Below are positions 32,670 to 41,889 of a stretch of DNA of 43,251 bases, piece by piece. Position 1 is the stretch's first letter. Every line of letters begins with the position of its first letter. Both the position numbers and the translations under genes were made by a program. The notes below the pieces were generated by a model. That model had not been told where the DNA came from, ran no database searches, and saw only the letters and a program-made list of their open reading frames with translations. This DNA is from Muribaculaceae bacterium (GTDB lineage: Bacteria; Bacteroidota; Bacteroidia; Bacteroidales; Muribaculaceae): positions 1 to 43,251 of the forward strand of contig JAGAUF010000056.1 in NCBI GenBank assembly GCA_017620885.1. Reading direction: 5' to 3'.

Positions 32670-33965
32670 TTATTCAGAATCCGGTCCTTTGGTCGGTCTT
32701 GGATTATTTTTTTGTTTTTGATTCTTGTTCCGGCGTTGTTGTGGCGCTCTGTCGTTGCCTTGATTTTTGCGAGGACGCTGGTTCTTCCCTTTGTCAGTTT
32801 CGGCAGGGGAGCCGGAAGCGTCCTGAATGTCGTTGCCCTCGCCGGGCTTGCTGCTTTTGCGACGTTTTTTCTTTTTCTTCGACTTGTCGAAACGGTTGAT
32901 GGAATCCTCTCCGACCGAGTCGACAAACTCGCGCCGCGGCTTCTCTTCAGAAGCGTCTTGGTCAAGCTGCTCCACATTTATGCCCTGCTTGTTGAGGGCG
33001 ATAATCTCGAAGGCACGCGCCGCGCTGATGGTCACCAGATTGGCAGCGATAGCCTTGTCGGTGGAGTATGTGACTTCGCGTTTGAGCGTATCGGCTTTGA
33101 AATGGAAATATGTAGCGTCTTTCGTGACGAGCGCAACATCCTTCGGCGGCATCTTCTTCGATGATTCCATATACACGTCCACCTCGAAATTAAGGCAGCA
33201 CTTCAGCTTGGCGCATTGTCCGGCCAGTTTCTGCGGATTCATCGAGAGATCCTGTACGCGCGCTGCGCTTGTGCCTACGGAACTGAAATGCGTCATCCAT
33301 GAGGAGCAGCACAACGGACGGCCACACGGTCCGATACCGCCGATGCGTCCTGCCTCCTGACGCGCCCCGATCTGTTTCATCTCGATGCGCACATGGAACG
33401 TGTCGGCAAGGATGCGGATAAGCTTGCGGAAATCCACGCGCTCGTCGGCTATATAATAGAATATCGCCTTTCCGCAGTCGCCCTGATATTCCACGTCGCC
33501 GATTTTCATGTCCAGTTCAAGCTCTTCGGCTATCTTTCTCGCTCGAATCATCGTGTCATGTTCGCGCGATTGGGCCTCTTTATATTTGTCGATGTCGGCG
33601 GGACGCGCTTTGCGGAACACTTTTTTGCAATCTGTAATAGCTTTCTGCGACGCATTGCGCATAAGACGTTTGACCAGCGGACCTACCATCGCCACCTCGC
33701 CGATGTCGTGGCCCGGAGACGCCTCTACTGCGACCATGTCGCCGATTTTTAGATCAAGGCGAGAGGGATTTGTGTAGAAGCCGTTGCGTGTGTTCTTGAA
33801 TTGTACGAGCACATATTCGCAATCGTGTACGCACGTGATGTCCTGTAGCCAGTCATACCCCTGCCATTTGCCACGCGGGGCGCCCGCTTGCCGACGGAAG
33901 CCGTAGTCCTCAGGCAGCGTGCCTTCGGAATCGTACGTTATGTTTGTTTCGTTTATGTCGGTCAT
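32670..33965 (-). CDS. PSP1 (RicT/YaaT-like) protein
   Basis: Cytosolic protein of 431 residues. The PSP1 domain spans about 45-270, with the conserved DVEYQGDCGKAIFYYIADERVDFRKLIRIL. Two Cys clusters follow: CGRPLCC (Cys214, 219, 220) and CAKLKCC (Cys251, 256, 257), as in B. subtilis RicT, where such residues help bind an iron-sulfur cluster. The last 80 residues are very basic (KKKKRRKSSK, RRNKNQKQKN), suggesting RNA contact. It starts 15 bases after rny. In B. subtilis the Ric complex directs RNase Y, so partnership with the adjacent RNase Y is a fair inference. Confidence 0.85.
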   Translation of the reverse strand: MTDINETNITYDSEGTLPEDYGFRRQAGAPRGKWQGYDWLQDITCVHDCEYVLVQFKNTRNGFYTNPSRLDLKIGDMVAVEASPGHDIGEVAMVGPLVKRLMRNASQKAITDCKKVFRKARPADIDKYKEAQSREHDTMIRARKIAEELELDMKIGDVEYQGDCGKAIFYYIADERVDFRKLIRILADTFHVRIEMKQIGARQEAGRIGGIGPCGRPLCCSSWMTHFSSVGTSAARVQDLSMNPQKLAGQCAKLKCCLNFEVDVYMESSKKMPPKDVALVTKDATYFHFKADTLKREVTYSTDKAIAANLVTISAARAFEIIALNKQGINVEQLDQDASEEKPRREFVDSVGEDSINRFDKSKKKKKRRKSSKPGEGNDIQDASGSPAETDKGKNQRPRKNQGNDRAPQQRRNKNQKQKNNPRPTKGPDSE

Positions 33966-33980
33966 TGCAGAGTCTCCTCG

Positions 33981-35522
33981 TTATTTTGCGTAACTTACGG
34001 CACGCGTCTCGCGAATCACGGTAATCTTTACCTGACCCGGATATGTCATTTCGTCCTGTATCTTTTTCGCTATTTCGTTTGAAAGCTGCTCCGTTTCCTC
34101 GTCGGTTATCTTTTCTGCACCGACAATCACGCGCAGCTCGCGACCGGCCTGAATAGCGTAAGTCTTGAGAACACCCGGATAGGAGAGTGCAAGCTGTTCA
34201 AGATCGTTGAGGCGCTTGATATATGCTTCTACGATTTCGCGACGAGCACCGGGACGAGCGCCCGAGATAGCGTCGCACACCTGTACGATAGGCGCGAGGA
34301 GCGACGTCTGTTCCACTTCGTCATGGTGCGCGCCGATTGCATTGCAGATTTCCGGTTTCTCTTTATATTTTTCGGCCAGTTTCATACCTAACAGTGCGTG
34401 CGGCAGTTCCGGCTCGTCATCAGGCACTTTGCCTATGTCGTGGAGAAGACCGGCACGACGTGCTTTCTTCGGGTTAAGTCCGAGCTCAGAAGCCATCACA
34501 GCGCAGAGATTGGCTGTCTCGCGGGAGTGCTGAAGAAGATTCTGACCGTAAGAGCTGCGGTATTTCATTCGTCCCACCATACGGATAAGCTCCGGGTGAA
34601 GTCCGTGGATACCGAGATCGATGGCCGTGCGCTTACCGGTTTCGATAATCTCCTCTTCGACGCGTTTTTTAACCTTTGCAACCACCTCTTCAATGCGGGC
34701 AGGGTGGATACGGCCGTCTACGACGAGCTGATGCAGAGCCAGACGAGCGATTTCTCTTCTTACCGGGTCAAAGCCTGAAAGAACGATGGCTTCCGGTGTG
34801 TCGTCTACGATAATTTCGATGCCCGTGGCGGCTTCAAGCGCACGGATATTGCGGCCTTCTCGACCGATGATGCGTCCCTTGATTTCGTCGTTGTCGATGT
34901 GGAAAACTGTAACGGAATTTTCTACCGCAGTCTCCGTGGCTACGCGTTGAATCGACTGTATGACGATGCGTTTGGCTTCCTTGCTGGCCGTCATCTTGGC
35001 ATCGTCCATAATGTCGTTGATATATCCGGCAGCGGCTGTTTTCGCCTCATCTTTCAGCGATTCTACCAGTTTCTCCTTGGCTTCCTCAGCTGAGAGACCG
35101 GATATGCGTTCCAATTCCTCCTGTGCGTGGCGAATGTCCTTTTCAAGCTGCTCGGCACGGGCCTCGACGGTTTTCTCACGGTTGTCGAGCGTTGTGGCAC
35201 GCTGGTCCATTTCGCTTCGCTTTTTCCCGAGTTCGCTCTGTTGTTGGTTCAAATGATTCTCGCGTTGCTTCAGGCGTTGCTCGTTCTGCTGTACTTTTTG
35301 CATCTTTTGTTGAGCCGAACGTTCCGCCTCGTTAGTGATTTTCATCTGCTCCTCGCGTGCTTCGAGCAGTTTTTTCTCTTTTATCACATCCGCCTCGCGA
35401 CGTGCGTCCTCAAGAATCGCGTTAGCTTGTGATGTAGCTTTTGATTTGCTGACATAAATAGCTGCGACATACCCGATTACGAGTGCTGCCACGGCTATTA
35501 GTATCCATATTGTTGCTGACAT
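33981..35522 (-). CDS. rny: Ribonuclease Y
   Basis: Membrane-anchored endoribonuclease that begins mRNA decay. The 513-residue protein has an N-terminal membrane segment (about residues 4-25) and a long charged coiled coil (about 30-180). A KH domain follows, with [28 protein letters not shown] (about 213-240). The HD domain has [12 protein letters not shown] near 355 and AHHDEVE. Length and order match B. subtilis RNase Y. It is followed by PSP1 and preceded by zapA, with a 310-base non-coding gap that holds a candidate structured RNA. Confidence 0.95.
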   Translation of the reverse strand: MSATIWILIAVAALVIGYVAAIYVSKSKATSQANAILEDARREADVIKEKKLLEAREEQMKITNEAERSAQQKMQKVQQNEQRLKQRENHLNQQQSELGKKRSEMDQRATTLDNREKTVEARAEQLEKDIRHAQEELERISGLSAEEAKEKLVESLKDEAKTAAAGYINDIMDDAKMTASKEAKRIVIQSIQRVATETAVENSVTVFHIDNDEIKGRIIGREGRNIRALEAATGIEIIVDDTPEAIVLSGFDPVRREIARLALHQLVVDGRIHPARIEEVVAKVKKRVEEEIIETGKRTAIDLGIHGLHPELIRMVGRMKYRSSYGQNLLQHSRETANLCAVMASELGLNPKKARRAGLLHDIGKVPDDEPELPHALLGMKLAEKYKEKPEICNAIGAHHDEVEQTSLLAPIVQVCDAISGARPGARREIVEAYIKRLNDLEQLALSYPGVLKTYAIQAGRELRVIVGAEKITDEETEQLSNEIAKKIQDEMTYPGQVKITVIRETRAVSYAK

Positions 35523-35585
35523 TTCGGTTTATTTTTAATTGTCTATATAATTTTATTACTTAAATTTCAATTCATTTCGGCCACA

Positions 35586-35780
35586 GGCGGAAGCATTTCC
35601 CCATTCGTGCATTTCGGGACGTATGTGCCGTTAAGCCGGCGTATATATATGCGCCGAAAGCGCCCGTACCTGCGGTGCGTGCGACATCAGTGAATGTTCC
35701 GAAAATATAACGGATGAAAAAACTCTGCCCGGCCTATACATACCCATACGACGGATAACGGCTATTTAAGCCTTCTCGCC
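35586..35780 (-). ncRNA. Candidate structured RNA between zapA and rny, possibly 6S RNA
   Basis: A 310-base gap (35523-35832) in a compact operon is rich in pairing. The ends of a 195-base segment can close a stem, 35586-35593 with 35772-35780, with one bulge. Inside, CATTC (35602-35606) pairs with GAATG (35692-35696), and 35637-35656 forms a 10-bp hairpin. The length and long-rod shape suit 6S RNA, which neighbours zapA in other phyla. The strand is uncertain: the arm 35620-35630 with 35673-35683 pairs fully only with G-U wobbles read on the plus strand. I give the operon strand by context. Confidence 0.4.
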
Positions 35781-35832
35781 GGAGTCAGGCGGTAGAGTAG
35801 GTGCCTGAGAAAGAAAGACGCCTCAAATGGCC

Positions 35833-36120
35833 TCATTTCTTCAATGCCTCGTCCACGACATCAATAATTTCGTGGAGATCCTTCGATATGCGCTGATTAT
35901 TCTTTATCAGCGTATTGTAAAAGGAGGCATATTGGTAAGCGATCATCGCCAGCAATGCGTCGTCGCTTTTATTGGGAAATCTTCCCTTCCAATTATTGTA
36001 AAGGTCTTCAATGCTTTTTTCCGTCTCTCGCACGTCGTCCTGTGTGTCGAAGGGTACGGAAAGGGTAATGTGCTTACCCGCAATTCTGACCTGCATCTGC
36101 ACTTTGTCTGAATTTTTCAT
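35833..36120 (-). CDS. zapA: Cell division protein ZapA
   Basis: Small cytosolic protein that bundles FtsZ filaments at mid-cell. The 95-residue sequence has the ZapA globular part, VQMQVRIAGKHITLSVPFDTQDDVRETEKSIEDLYNNW, followed by a C-terminal helix that forms the tetramer coiled coil (about 55-95). It starts 4 bases after a short coiled-coil gene that resembles the ZapB partner in kind, and the two form a division module at the head of this operon. Confidence 0.85.
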   Translation of the reverse strand: MKNSDKVQMQVRIAGKHITLSVPFDTQDDVRETEKSIEDLYNNWKGRFPNKSDDALLAMIAYQYASFYNTLIKNNQRISKDLHEIIDVVDEALKK

Positions 36121-36124
36121 CGCG

Positions 36125-36418
36125 TCATTCTTTAAGTTGCGCTATACACTTGTCGATGTCGCGTATCAAAGCGGCAACTACTTTCCGCGTGTCCACAAGG
36201 GCATCGGGCGACTGCGCCAGCTTATGTGAGACAGTAAGGAACTGAATGTCGAGACGGGCCTTGTCCAACTCCTTGCGCATTCGCTCTATGTCTGTTTTCA
36301 ACATATCTACCTGCGCTCGCAGTGATTCCCGCTCGGCAACTCCTTCGGCGTATTTCGACGCCAACCGCTCGATTTTGCGCTTTAATTCCTCTGTCAAAAC
36401 GCTGAGGGGAACAGCCAT
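36125..36418 (-). CDS. Small coiled-coil protein, ZapB-like in position
   Basis: Protein of 97 residues that is almost entirely heptad-repeat helix (LKRKIERLASKYAEGVAERESLRAQVDMLK and on to about residue 70). It has no signal peptide and no enzymatic motif. The open frame extends to 36523, but the promoter at 36436-36467 lies in that extension, so the start is the ATG at 36418. Placed immediately before zapA, it may be the functional counterpart of ZapB, a coiled-coil ZapA partner. No sequence family was recognised. Confidence 0.7.
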   Translation of the reverse strand: MAVPLSVLTEELKRKIERLASKYAEGVAERESLRAQVDMLKTDIERMRKELDKARLDIQFLTVSHKLAQSPDALVDTRKVVAALIRDIDKCIAQLKE

Positions 36419-36435
36419 AGTTGCCAAATTTTTTT

Positions 36436-36467
36436 CAAAATTACGAATAATTTTTGGAAATGCCAAA
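36436..36467 (-). promoter_or_regulatory. Promoter of the coiled-coil-zapA-rny operon
   Basis: On the minus strand TTTGG (36467-36463), 19 bases, then TAATTTTG (36443-36436). It is a full consensus match, about 20 bases before the chosen start codon. Confidence 0.8.
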
Positions 36468-36620
36468 CTTATTTTTGTAATTTTTATCGCTATTTCACCC
36501 CTTTGATTTTCGCCGGATTTCAAATATCCACATTCTCAGAACTTTACGTCGCGTAAATCCAATCTGCATTTTATCATTCCCGAACGTGGCCCGCTCAGTC
36601 CGCTTCCGGAAGGGATAAGA

Positions 36621-39419
36621 TTAATACCAGCGGATGCCGTTGCGCGTCGAGGAGCGTTTGTCGTATTTAAGGTCGCTGAGAAGCGATGATTTCACCGCAA
36701 TGTGGAAATTGTAGCTCTTGTAAGGACCTACCGGCACAAACGACGCACTCATCGTGAAGCAGTGCAGATCTCGCGAGATGCTGCAGTTCATATAGGCGAT
36801 CTTCTTGAGCTGGAAATTATAAGATGCCGAGAAACTGAAATTCCAGTTCTTCGTCGGGCGTATCGAGCCGTTGAGCGATAGATTCTGGGTCCATTTCCCC
36901 TTATAATCCATTTTCTCATAGTCAAACTCGCCGTAACCGTAATTGACCGAATAGTTCAGTGTCAGATTCCACGGAATCTCCCACTTGGCATAGCCGTCGG
37001 CGTCTTCTGAAATTTCCTGACTCTTGTCGCGCTCCTCCCGCCGTCGGTTCACTTGATCAAGGAATGACTCCTCGGTGTCTTCGTCATCCCCCTTATCCTC
37101 CTCTGTAGGAGTTTTGGCGCTCTCCGTTTTCTTTTTGCGACGGAAAGTGTCATTATTGAATGTATAGGAGAACGACGTGCCCGTACTCGAAAGCTTGCCC
37201 CATCCTTTGCCATGCGATATGCGCAGCTTGTCGATACGCACCGGCGTCCCCGACGAGGACAGTCCGTACATATATGGGTCGAAGGTAGCACTCAGATTGA
37301 GATTGAAATTCTTCACAAGGCGCAGCATGATAGATGCGTTGATATTGCTCCATCGGAGTGAGTCGGCCGCAAAGTTATATGATTGAGATATGCTCAGATT
37401 CTCAATAAGTGAAATCTTCTTCACGCCGGTACTGTCCTGATCGCTTTTCACCTTCATCTCAAGATTGTTGGCAAGATTGACAGAAATCATACCCGTCTTT
37501 CCCTTCGACGGCGAACCGAAATATCCGTGCGAGAAATAGTTATAGTTGTTCACCTGCGGATTGCCGTTCTGGTCTATATATGAATATGAACCGTAGACGC
37601 CCCAGAAAGGTGAGCTGAAATCGGGTGAGCCGCTGAAGGAGACGGTAGGCGTCAATACGTGGCGTATCATCTGCACCTTGTCGCCGAAGATTTTAAGCGG
37701 TTTCCAGAATCCGTACAGCTTAGTGTCCATCGAGATGGAAGCGTTGAAGTCGAAGATGTTGTAAAATCCGTAAGTCGTATCTTGCACCTCCCGCGATGCC
37801 TGTGTGTCCCATTGGCGCTTTATCTTCGACGTGTACATACGGTCGTTTATCTGAATCGACGGCGATATGTTGATGTATTTGAACAGCTGGAATGTGGCCG
37901 AAATAGGCAATGAGTGACGCATGCCGTTGCGCCAGTCTTTCAGCAGGTTCTTATGGAAAAATTCGTTCTGCGACGCCGTCAGCGAGTTCTGGAATTGACC
38001 GGTGTAAGAAAGTTTGATTTTCTCATACCATTTTTCGCCGCCTACGGATCGTTTGCGCTTGAACGGAGCCACCTGCGAGAGAGTGACGGTCAGGTTAGGG
38101 AATGAAACGGCAAGTGTGGAGTCCTGACTGCGCTGTGTGATATTGGCCGTGGTGGATAGGCTCCATTTGGTGCCCGGGAACCGGTAGGTCATATTCACCG
38201 TCGAACTTTTCGTGTTTTCGGTGAATGAATTGTTGTAATAGCTGTTCAGGTCATTGCGTGTATAGCCTGACGTGGCGAAATTCACAGACGCCGAAAAACT
38301 CATATTGGGGTTGGCCTTCGGATCCTGCGTATGTGTCCACGCTACGCGGAAGTTCTTCTGCTTGGAATAATCAGGCGAGCCCTTGTCGCCCGTTATCGTC
38401 GTCAGATAGCTGATGTCGAAATTGCCGTGATAGCGGTAACGTTTTGCGTACGTGGAACGTGCGCTGACGCCCCACGATCCCTTCGTATAGAGCTCGCCGC
38501 GCAGGGCAAGGTCGATATTGTCATTGATTGCGAAATAATAGCCTCCGTCACGGATATAAAAACCACGGTTATAGTCTTCGCCGAAGCTCGGGAAGATGAT
38601 GCCGCTCGAATAGCTCTTCGAAAACGGGAAGAAACCGAAGGGAAGAGCCAAGGGTAGGGGCACGTCGGCCAATACCATATAGACCGGGCCGGTTACGATA
38701 TTCTTCTTCGGAGTCACCTTCGCTTTCGTGAGATGAAAATAAAAGTGTGGATGATCGTGATTGTCGCACGTCGTGTACCGGCCGTTGGCTATATTGAATG
38801 TGCCGTCCTCCAATTTCTTTGTCGACCCACCCGTAAGGTAGCCTTCACCCTGCTGCGTGACCACATCGGTGATAAATCCGCGTTCCGTCTTGAAATTGTA
38901 GGCCATCGTCTTCGACTCATATTCGCCGTCCTTATCCTTAAAGACCGGCGTGGCAGTCAGATTGCCAAGCGAGTCGGCGATGCCCGAGGCGTAGACCATC
39001 GAACTGTCCATACTCATACGTATTTCGCCCGATGTGAGTTGCAGATCGGTGTATTCTACCGTGCCGTCGCCATAGAGATAAGCGTTATTCTCCCCGATAA
39101 GCACGAGGGAATCCTTGGCAGAGAATTTCACCTCGTCCTGAATGTCCGTGTTCTGGTAATTGATGCGGGTAAGAAGCGTTTTCCCGGCCGTGTCCACACT
39201 CTCTACAATGCGAGTAGAATCCCCCGAGAAGCTCTCCGAGATTTGAAGGATTGTATCGCCGGCACCTATCGACGAGCTGTCATTGGATAAAGACGCATCA
39301 GGCGTCTCCATACCGTCTTCCCGAACCGTATGGCTACGCTTGTTCGGCCCTCCGATGTTTGTAGCATACGCAATCGCAAGGACCATTATAGCTGCAATAT
39401 AGAATAGCGCTCGTCTCAA
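36621..39419 (-). CDS. LptD-like outer-membrane LPS assembly protein
   Basis: Large outer-membrane protein of 932 residues, corresponding to the Bacteroidota form of LptD/OstA that inserts lipopolysaccharide. An N-terminal signal or anchor segment (about 1-20) is followed by a Ser/Asp-rich spacer. An LptA-like beta-jellyroll region follows (about 85-240: ENNAYLYGDGTVEYTDLQLTSGEIRMSMDSSMVYA). The rest is a long barrel with many alternating strands and conserved KSYSSGIIFPSFGEDYNRGFYIRDGGYYFAINDN-like blocks. An acidic, Lys/Glu-rich insert lies near 765-815. It has its own promoter, and is separated from the HD gene upstream by a 150-base gap. The family call is from layout and motifs. Confidence 0.82.
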   Translation of the reverse strand: MRRALFYIAAIMVLAIAYATNIGGPNKRSHTVREDGMETPDASLSNDSSSIGAGDTILQISESFSGDSTRIVESVDTAGKTLLTRINYQNTDIQDEVKFSAKDSLVLIGENNAYLYGDGTVEYTDLQLTSGEIRMSMDSSMVYASGIADSLGNLTATPVFKDKDGEYESKTMAYNFKTERGFITDVVTQQGEGYLTGGSTKKLEDGTFNIANGRYTTCDNHDHPHFYFHLTKAKVTPKKNIVTGPVYMVLADVPLPLALPFGFFPFSKSYSSGIIFPSFGEDYNRGFYIRDGGYYFAINDNIDLALRGELYTKGSWGVSARSTYAKRYRYHGNFDISYLTTITGDKGSPDYSKQKNFRVAWTHTQDPKANPNMSFSASVNFATSGYTRNDLNSYYNNSFTENTKSSTVNMTYRFPGTKWSLSTTANITQRSQDSTLAVSFPNLTVTLSQVAPFKRKRSVGGEKWYEKIKLSYTGQFQNSLTASQNEFFHKNLLKDWRNGMRHSLPISATFQLFKYINISPSIQINDRMYTSKIKRQWDTQASREVQDTTYGFYNIFDFNASISMDTKLYGFWKPLKIFGDKVQMIRHVLTPTVSFSGSPDFSSPFWGVYGSYSYIDQNGNPQVNNYNYFSHGYFGSPSKGKTGMISVNLANNLEMKVKSDQDSTGVKKISLIENLSISQSYNFAADSLRWSNINASIMLRLVKNFNLNLSATFDPYMYGLSSSGTPVRIDKLRISHGKGWGKLSSTGTSFSYTFNNDTFRRKKKTESAKTPTEEDKGDDEDTEESFLDQVNRRREERDKSQEISEDADGYAKWEIPWNLTLNYSVNYGYGEFDYEKMDYKGKWTQNLSLNGSIRPTKNWNFSFSASYNFQLKKIAYMNCSISRDLHCFTMSASFVPVGPYKSYNFHIAVKSSLLSDLKYDKRSSTRNGIRWY

Positions 39420-39482
39420 ATATTGACGTTATGTTATAGCCCGAACCCTTATGAACGGGGAACGCGCTTCAATTTCAACTTG

Positions 39483-39513
39483 CAAAATTACGAATTATTA
39501 TCGAGAGCGCAAA
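39483..39513 (-). promoter_or_regulatory. Promoter of the lptD-like gene
   Basis: On the minus strand TTTG (39513-39510), 19 bases, then TAATTTTG (39490-39483), a full consensus match. The predicted leader is about 55-60 bases. Confidence 0.8.
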
Positions 39514-39569
39514 TACATACGCTCCATTCATAGTCGAAATTAAACAATTTTTCACAGCCTGAAAACCTT

Positions 39570-40109
39570 TCAGACCCCAAACTCTGAATGTAGTTGCATA
39601 AAGCGTTCCAATGTGCCGGCGCCGTGTCGCTCCATTGACCGGATTACTTCGTCAAGCGGTTTCTCACGCCGTGCATCCCCCGATTTGGAGAAAAACTTGT
39701 CGGCGTAACATATCACGCGCTCCTCTACGCTGAGCGGCAGCATATCGCGATGCGGCAACGGCAGATTCTGGCTGATTATATCCTCTTTGCTGAGTCCCGC
39801 CCCGGTATGACGTTCGCACACCAAGGCATGGCGAGGCAGGTTTTCAGCGTCGAGAATCGCACGCCCCTCGATGCCATGACATATATAAGGCCTGTCGCCG
39901 ACGCAAAGTATCGACGGAGCATGCGTTCGGATGATGCCGATGTCGTGCAATAGAGCTGCCTCACGTACAAACTCGCGGTCGCACACTATGCCGCGCCGCT
40001 CCAGACAGTCCATCGCCTTACGCATCACCGATTCGCTGTGCAGGGTCAGCAGGTCACGCAATGCGCTTTGCTCCGCATAATATTTCTCAATCAGTCTGTA
40101 AGCGTCCAT
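39570..40109 (-). CDS. HD-domain phosphohydrolase
   Basis: Soluble metal-dependent hydrolase of 179 residues. The HD ligands are visible: His24 in LTLHSESV, His55-Asp56 in LLHDIGI, His78 in CHGIEG and His101 in CERHTGAG, with an Asp near 137 (CYADKFF). This matches small uncharacterised HD proteins that act on nucleotides or nucleotide derivatives. No other domain is attached, and the substrate cannot be inferred. A short inverted repeat (CTGAAA/TTTCAG) overlaps its stop codon and may be a weak terminator. Confidence 0.8.
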   Translation of the reverse strand: MDAYRLIEKYYAEQSALRDLLTLHSESVMRKAMDCLERRGIVCDREFVREAALLHDIGIIRTHAPSILCVGDRPYICHGIEGRAILDAENLPRHALVCERHTGAGLSKEDIISQNLPLPHRDMLPLSVEERVICYADKFFSKSGDARREKPLDEVIRSMERHGAGTLERFMQLHSEFGV

Positions 40110-40136
40110 AATGATATGATGGCTTTATTGGTGGGA

Positions 40137-40172
40137 GAGGGCGCATCAGGTTGAAATGTCTGATGCGCCCTC
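40137..40172 (-). terminator. Hairpin downstream of ilvE
   Basis: GAGGGCGCATCAG (40137-40149) and CTGATGCGCCCTC (40160-40172) form a perfect 13-bp stem with a 10-base loop, following the ilvE stop. The T run after it is weak. It shares the AGGGCGCATCA arm with the tsf terminator. Confidence 0.65.
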
Positions 40173-40216
40173 CCTATATAGGCCGGAAGTTTGGACTCCC
40201 GTATCTGACGTGGTTA

Positions 40217-41242
40217 TCAGTCGATAACTTCTACCCAGCCGTGGATGTCTTCTTCGTCACCGTTCTGAACGCCACGTAGCTTGTTGTAAAGTTTAGTAGT
40301 CATCGGGCCTGCCTCGTTGTTGGTAGAGAAGATATATTTCTTACCGGTGTCGAGGTCGTCGATTTCAGAGATAGGGGAGCAGACAGCAGCGGTACCGCAA
40401 GCGGATGCTTCGTCAAACGTCTCAAGCTCTGCAAGTTCGATAGGACGACGTTCTACTTCCATACCGAGGTCCTCAGCAAGCTGAACGAGGCTCTTATTGG
40501 TGATGGAGGGAAGGATAGATTCACTCTTCGGCGTGATGTACTTGTTGCCTTTGACAGCGAAGAAGTTGGCAGCGCCACATTCGTCGAGATATTTCTTCTC
40601 CTTAGGATCGAGATAAAGCATTACGCTGTAACCGAGTTCGTGAGCCTTTTCGCCTGCAACAAGTGAAGCAGCGTAGTTGCCACCTACCTTGATGCTACCG
40701 GTGCCCTTCGGAGCCACACGGTCGTATTCGCGGGAAAGACATACCTTAGTCGGCTTGAAGCCTTCCTTGAAGTACGGACCAACGGGAGTGACGAGCATCA
40801 CTACCATATATTCTGATGCGGGCTTAACGCCTACGCGCGGAGTGATACCAATCTCCAAAGGACGGATATACAGGGATGCGCCTGTGCCGTATGGAGGCAC
40901 GAAACGCTCGTTGAGCTTAACAACTTTACGCACCATCTCGCAGAAGAGTTCTACGGGCATCGGCTCCATCTTGATGCCTTCGGCGCTGCGGATGAAGCGC
41001 TTGGCATTTTCTTCCATACGGAATACACGGATTTTACCGTCTTTCCCACGGAAAGCCTTCAGACCCTCGAAGGATTCCTGACCATAGTGAAGGCATGATG
41101 CGGCAATGTGCATAGGAATAAGCTCGGAGTCGCTTACCTGAATCTCGCCCCATTTGCCATCCTTAAATGTGCAACGCACATTGTAATCTGTCGGCATATA
41201 GCTGAAGGTCAAATTGCCCCAGTCAATATCTGTCTCTTTCAT
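40217..41242 (-). CDS. ilvE: Branched-chain amino acid aminotransferase
   Basis: PLP enzyme for the last step of leucine, isoleucine and valine synthesis. The 341-residue length and motifs match the BCAT II group: HYGQESFEGLKAFRGKDG (about 52-69), RPLEIG and GSIKVGGNYAAS, with the PLP Lys185. The C-terminal signature CGAANFFAVKGNKYITPKSESILPSITNKSL follows, with GTAAVCSPI for phosphate contact. Its promoter at 41356-41388 leaves a leader of about 105 bases; I see no obvious attenuator peptide. It is transcribed alone. Confidence 0.95.
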   Translation of the reverse strand: MKETDIDWGNLTFSYMPTDYNVRCTFKDGKWGEIQVSDSELIPMHIAASCLHYGQESFEGLKAFRGKDGKIRVFRMEENAKRFIRSAEGIKMEPMPVELFCEMVRKVVKLNERFVPPYGTGASLYIRPLEIGITPRVGVKPASEYMVVMLVTPVGPYFKEGFKPTKVCLSREYDRVAPKGTGSIKVGGNYAASLVAGEKAHELGYSVMLYLDPKEKKYLDECGAANFFAVKGNKYITPKSESILPSITNKSLVQLAEDLGMEVERRPIELAELETFDEASACGTAAVCSPISEIDDLDTGKKYIFSTNNEAGPMTTKLYNKLRGVQNGDEEDIHGWVEVID

Positions 41243-41355
41243 TATTATTAGATTAAAAGTTAGTCTTCATTAATTTTTTAAGTACATTTCCCAGCCGTTA
41301 TCACTCCGGAAAATTGTCAGGAAACAGCTTCTGTTTTGCGTTCTGTTTCCGACTG

Positions 41356-41388
41356 CAAAGATACAAAAAATATCCGTATAATTGCCAA
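41356..41388 (-). promoter_or_regulatory. Promoter of ilvE
   Basis: On the minus strand TTGG (41388-41385), 21 bases, then TATCTTTG (41363-41356), close to the consensus. Confidence 0.6.
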
Positions 41389-41493
41389 TTATTTCGAGAA
41401 ATATTTTTCTATCTGTTTCCCGATACAAAAAAGGCCTGAATGGTTGTGACATTCGGGCTTGAATTAAATCGCTAAATTCGTATTAAACCGCTT

Positions 41494-41829
41494 TCAGACG
41501 GCCACTTTGCAGGTCAGGTCGTTGGCTTTGACGATGTAGACGCCATGAGCCGGCATATTGAGCTGCCATACCCCGGGCGTCAGAGTCTCGCTGCTGACGA
41601 GCTGGCCGAGAATCGTGAATACTTTGATTTGCACGCGTTGCGACGCCGTGACGATAATCGCACCACGCACGGTCTTTACCTCCACTTCACTCCATTTTAC
41701 AGCAGAACGTGCGTCGCTGCGTTCCGTGCGCTGCTGCTCCCATCCGCGTGTTGCAGCTACAGAACTGACCGTGCCGGCCGTAATTGCCAGCGCTGCCATT
41801 AAACATATTATGCGTCGCATTATTCTCAT
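41494..41829 (-). CDS. Short exported protein made mainly of a T9SS-type C-terminal domain
   Basis: Exported protein of 111 residues. A signal peptide (about 1-26, ending SSVAA) is followed by about 20 charged residues. The remaining 65 residues look like a type-A sorting domain of the type IX secretion system: KTVRGAIIVTASQRVQIKVFTILGQLV, then PGVWQLNMPAHGVYIVKAND and a final KVAV. The usual large cargo domain is missing, so it is a signal plus tail. It could be a remnant, a small secreted protein or a tail-like surface anchor. No T9SS core gene is in the window. It is 60 bases after a tiny lipoprotein gene in the same direction. Confidence 0.55.
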   Translation of the reverse strand: MRIMRRIICLMAALAITAGTVSSVAATRGWEQQRTERSDARSAVKWSEVEVKTVRGAIIVTASQRVQIKVFTILGQLVSSETLTPGVWQLNMPAHGVYIVKANDLTCKVAV

Positions 41830-41889
41830 CGTGCTGCGGTGTCTGCCACCCTCCTTATCTTTATTTAGACAATCGATATCCCCGAAAGT

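Noticed and set aside
35786..35808. TCAGGC...GCCTGA hairpin as a zapA terminator
   Set aside because: No T run follows on either strand, so termination is not supported.
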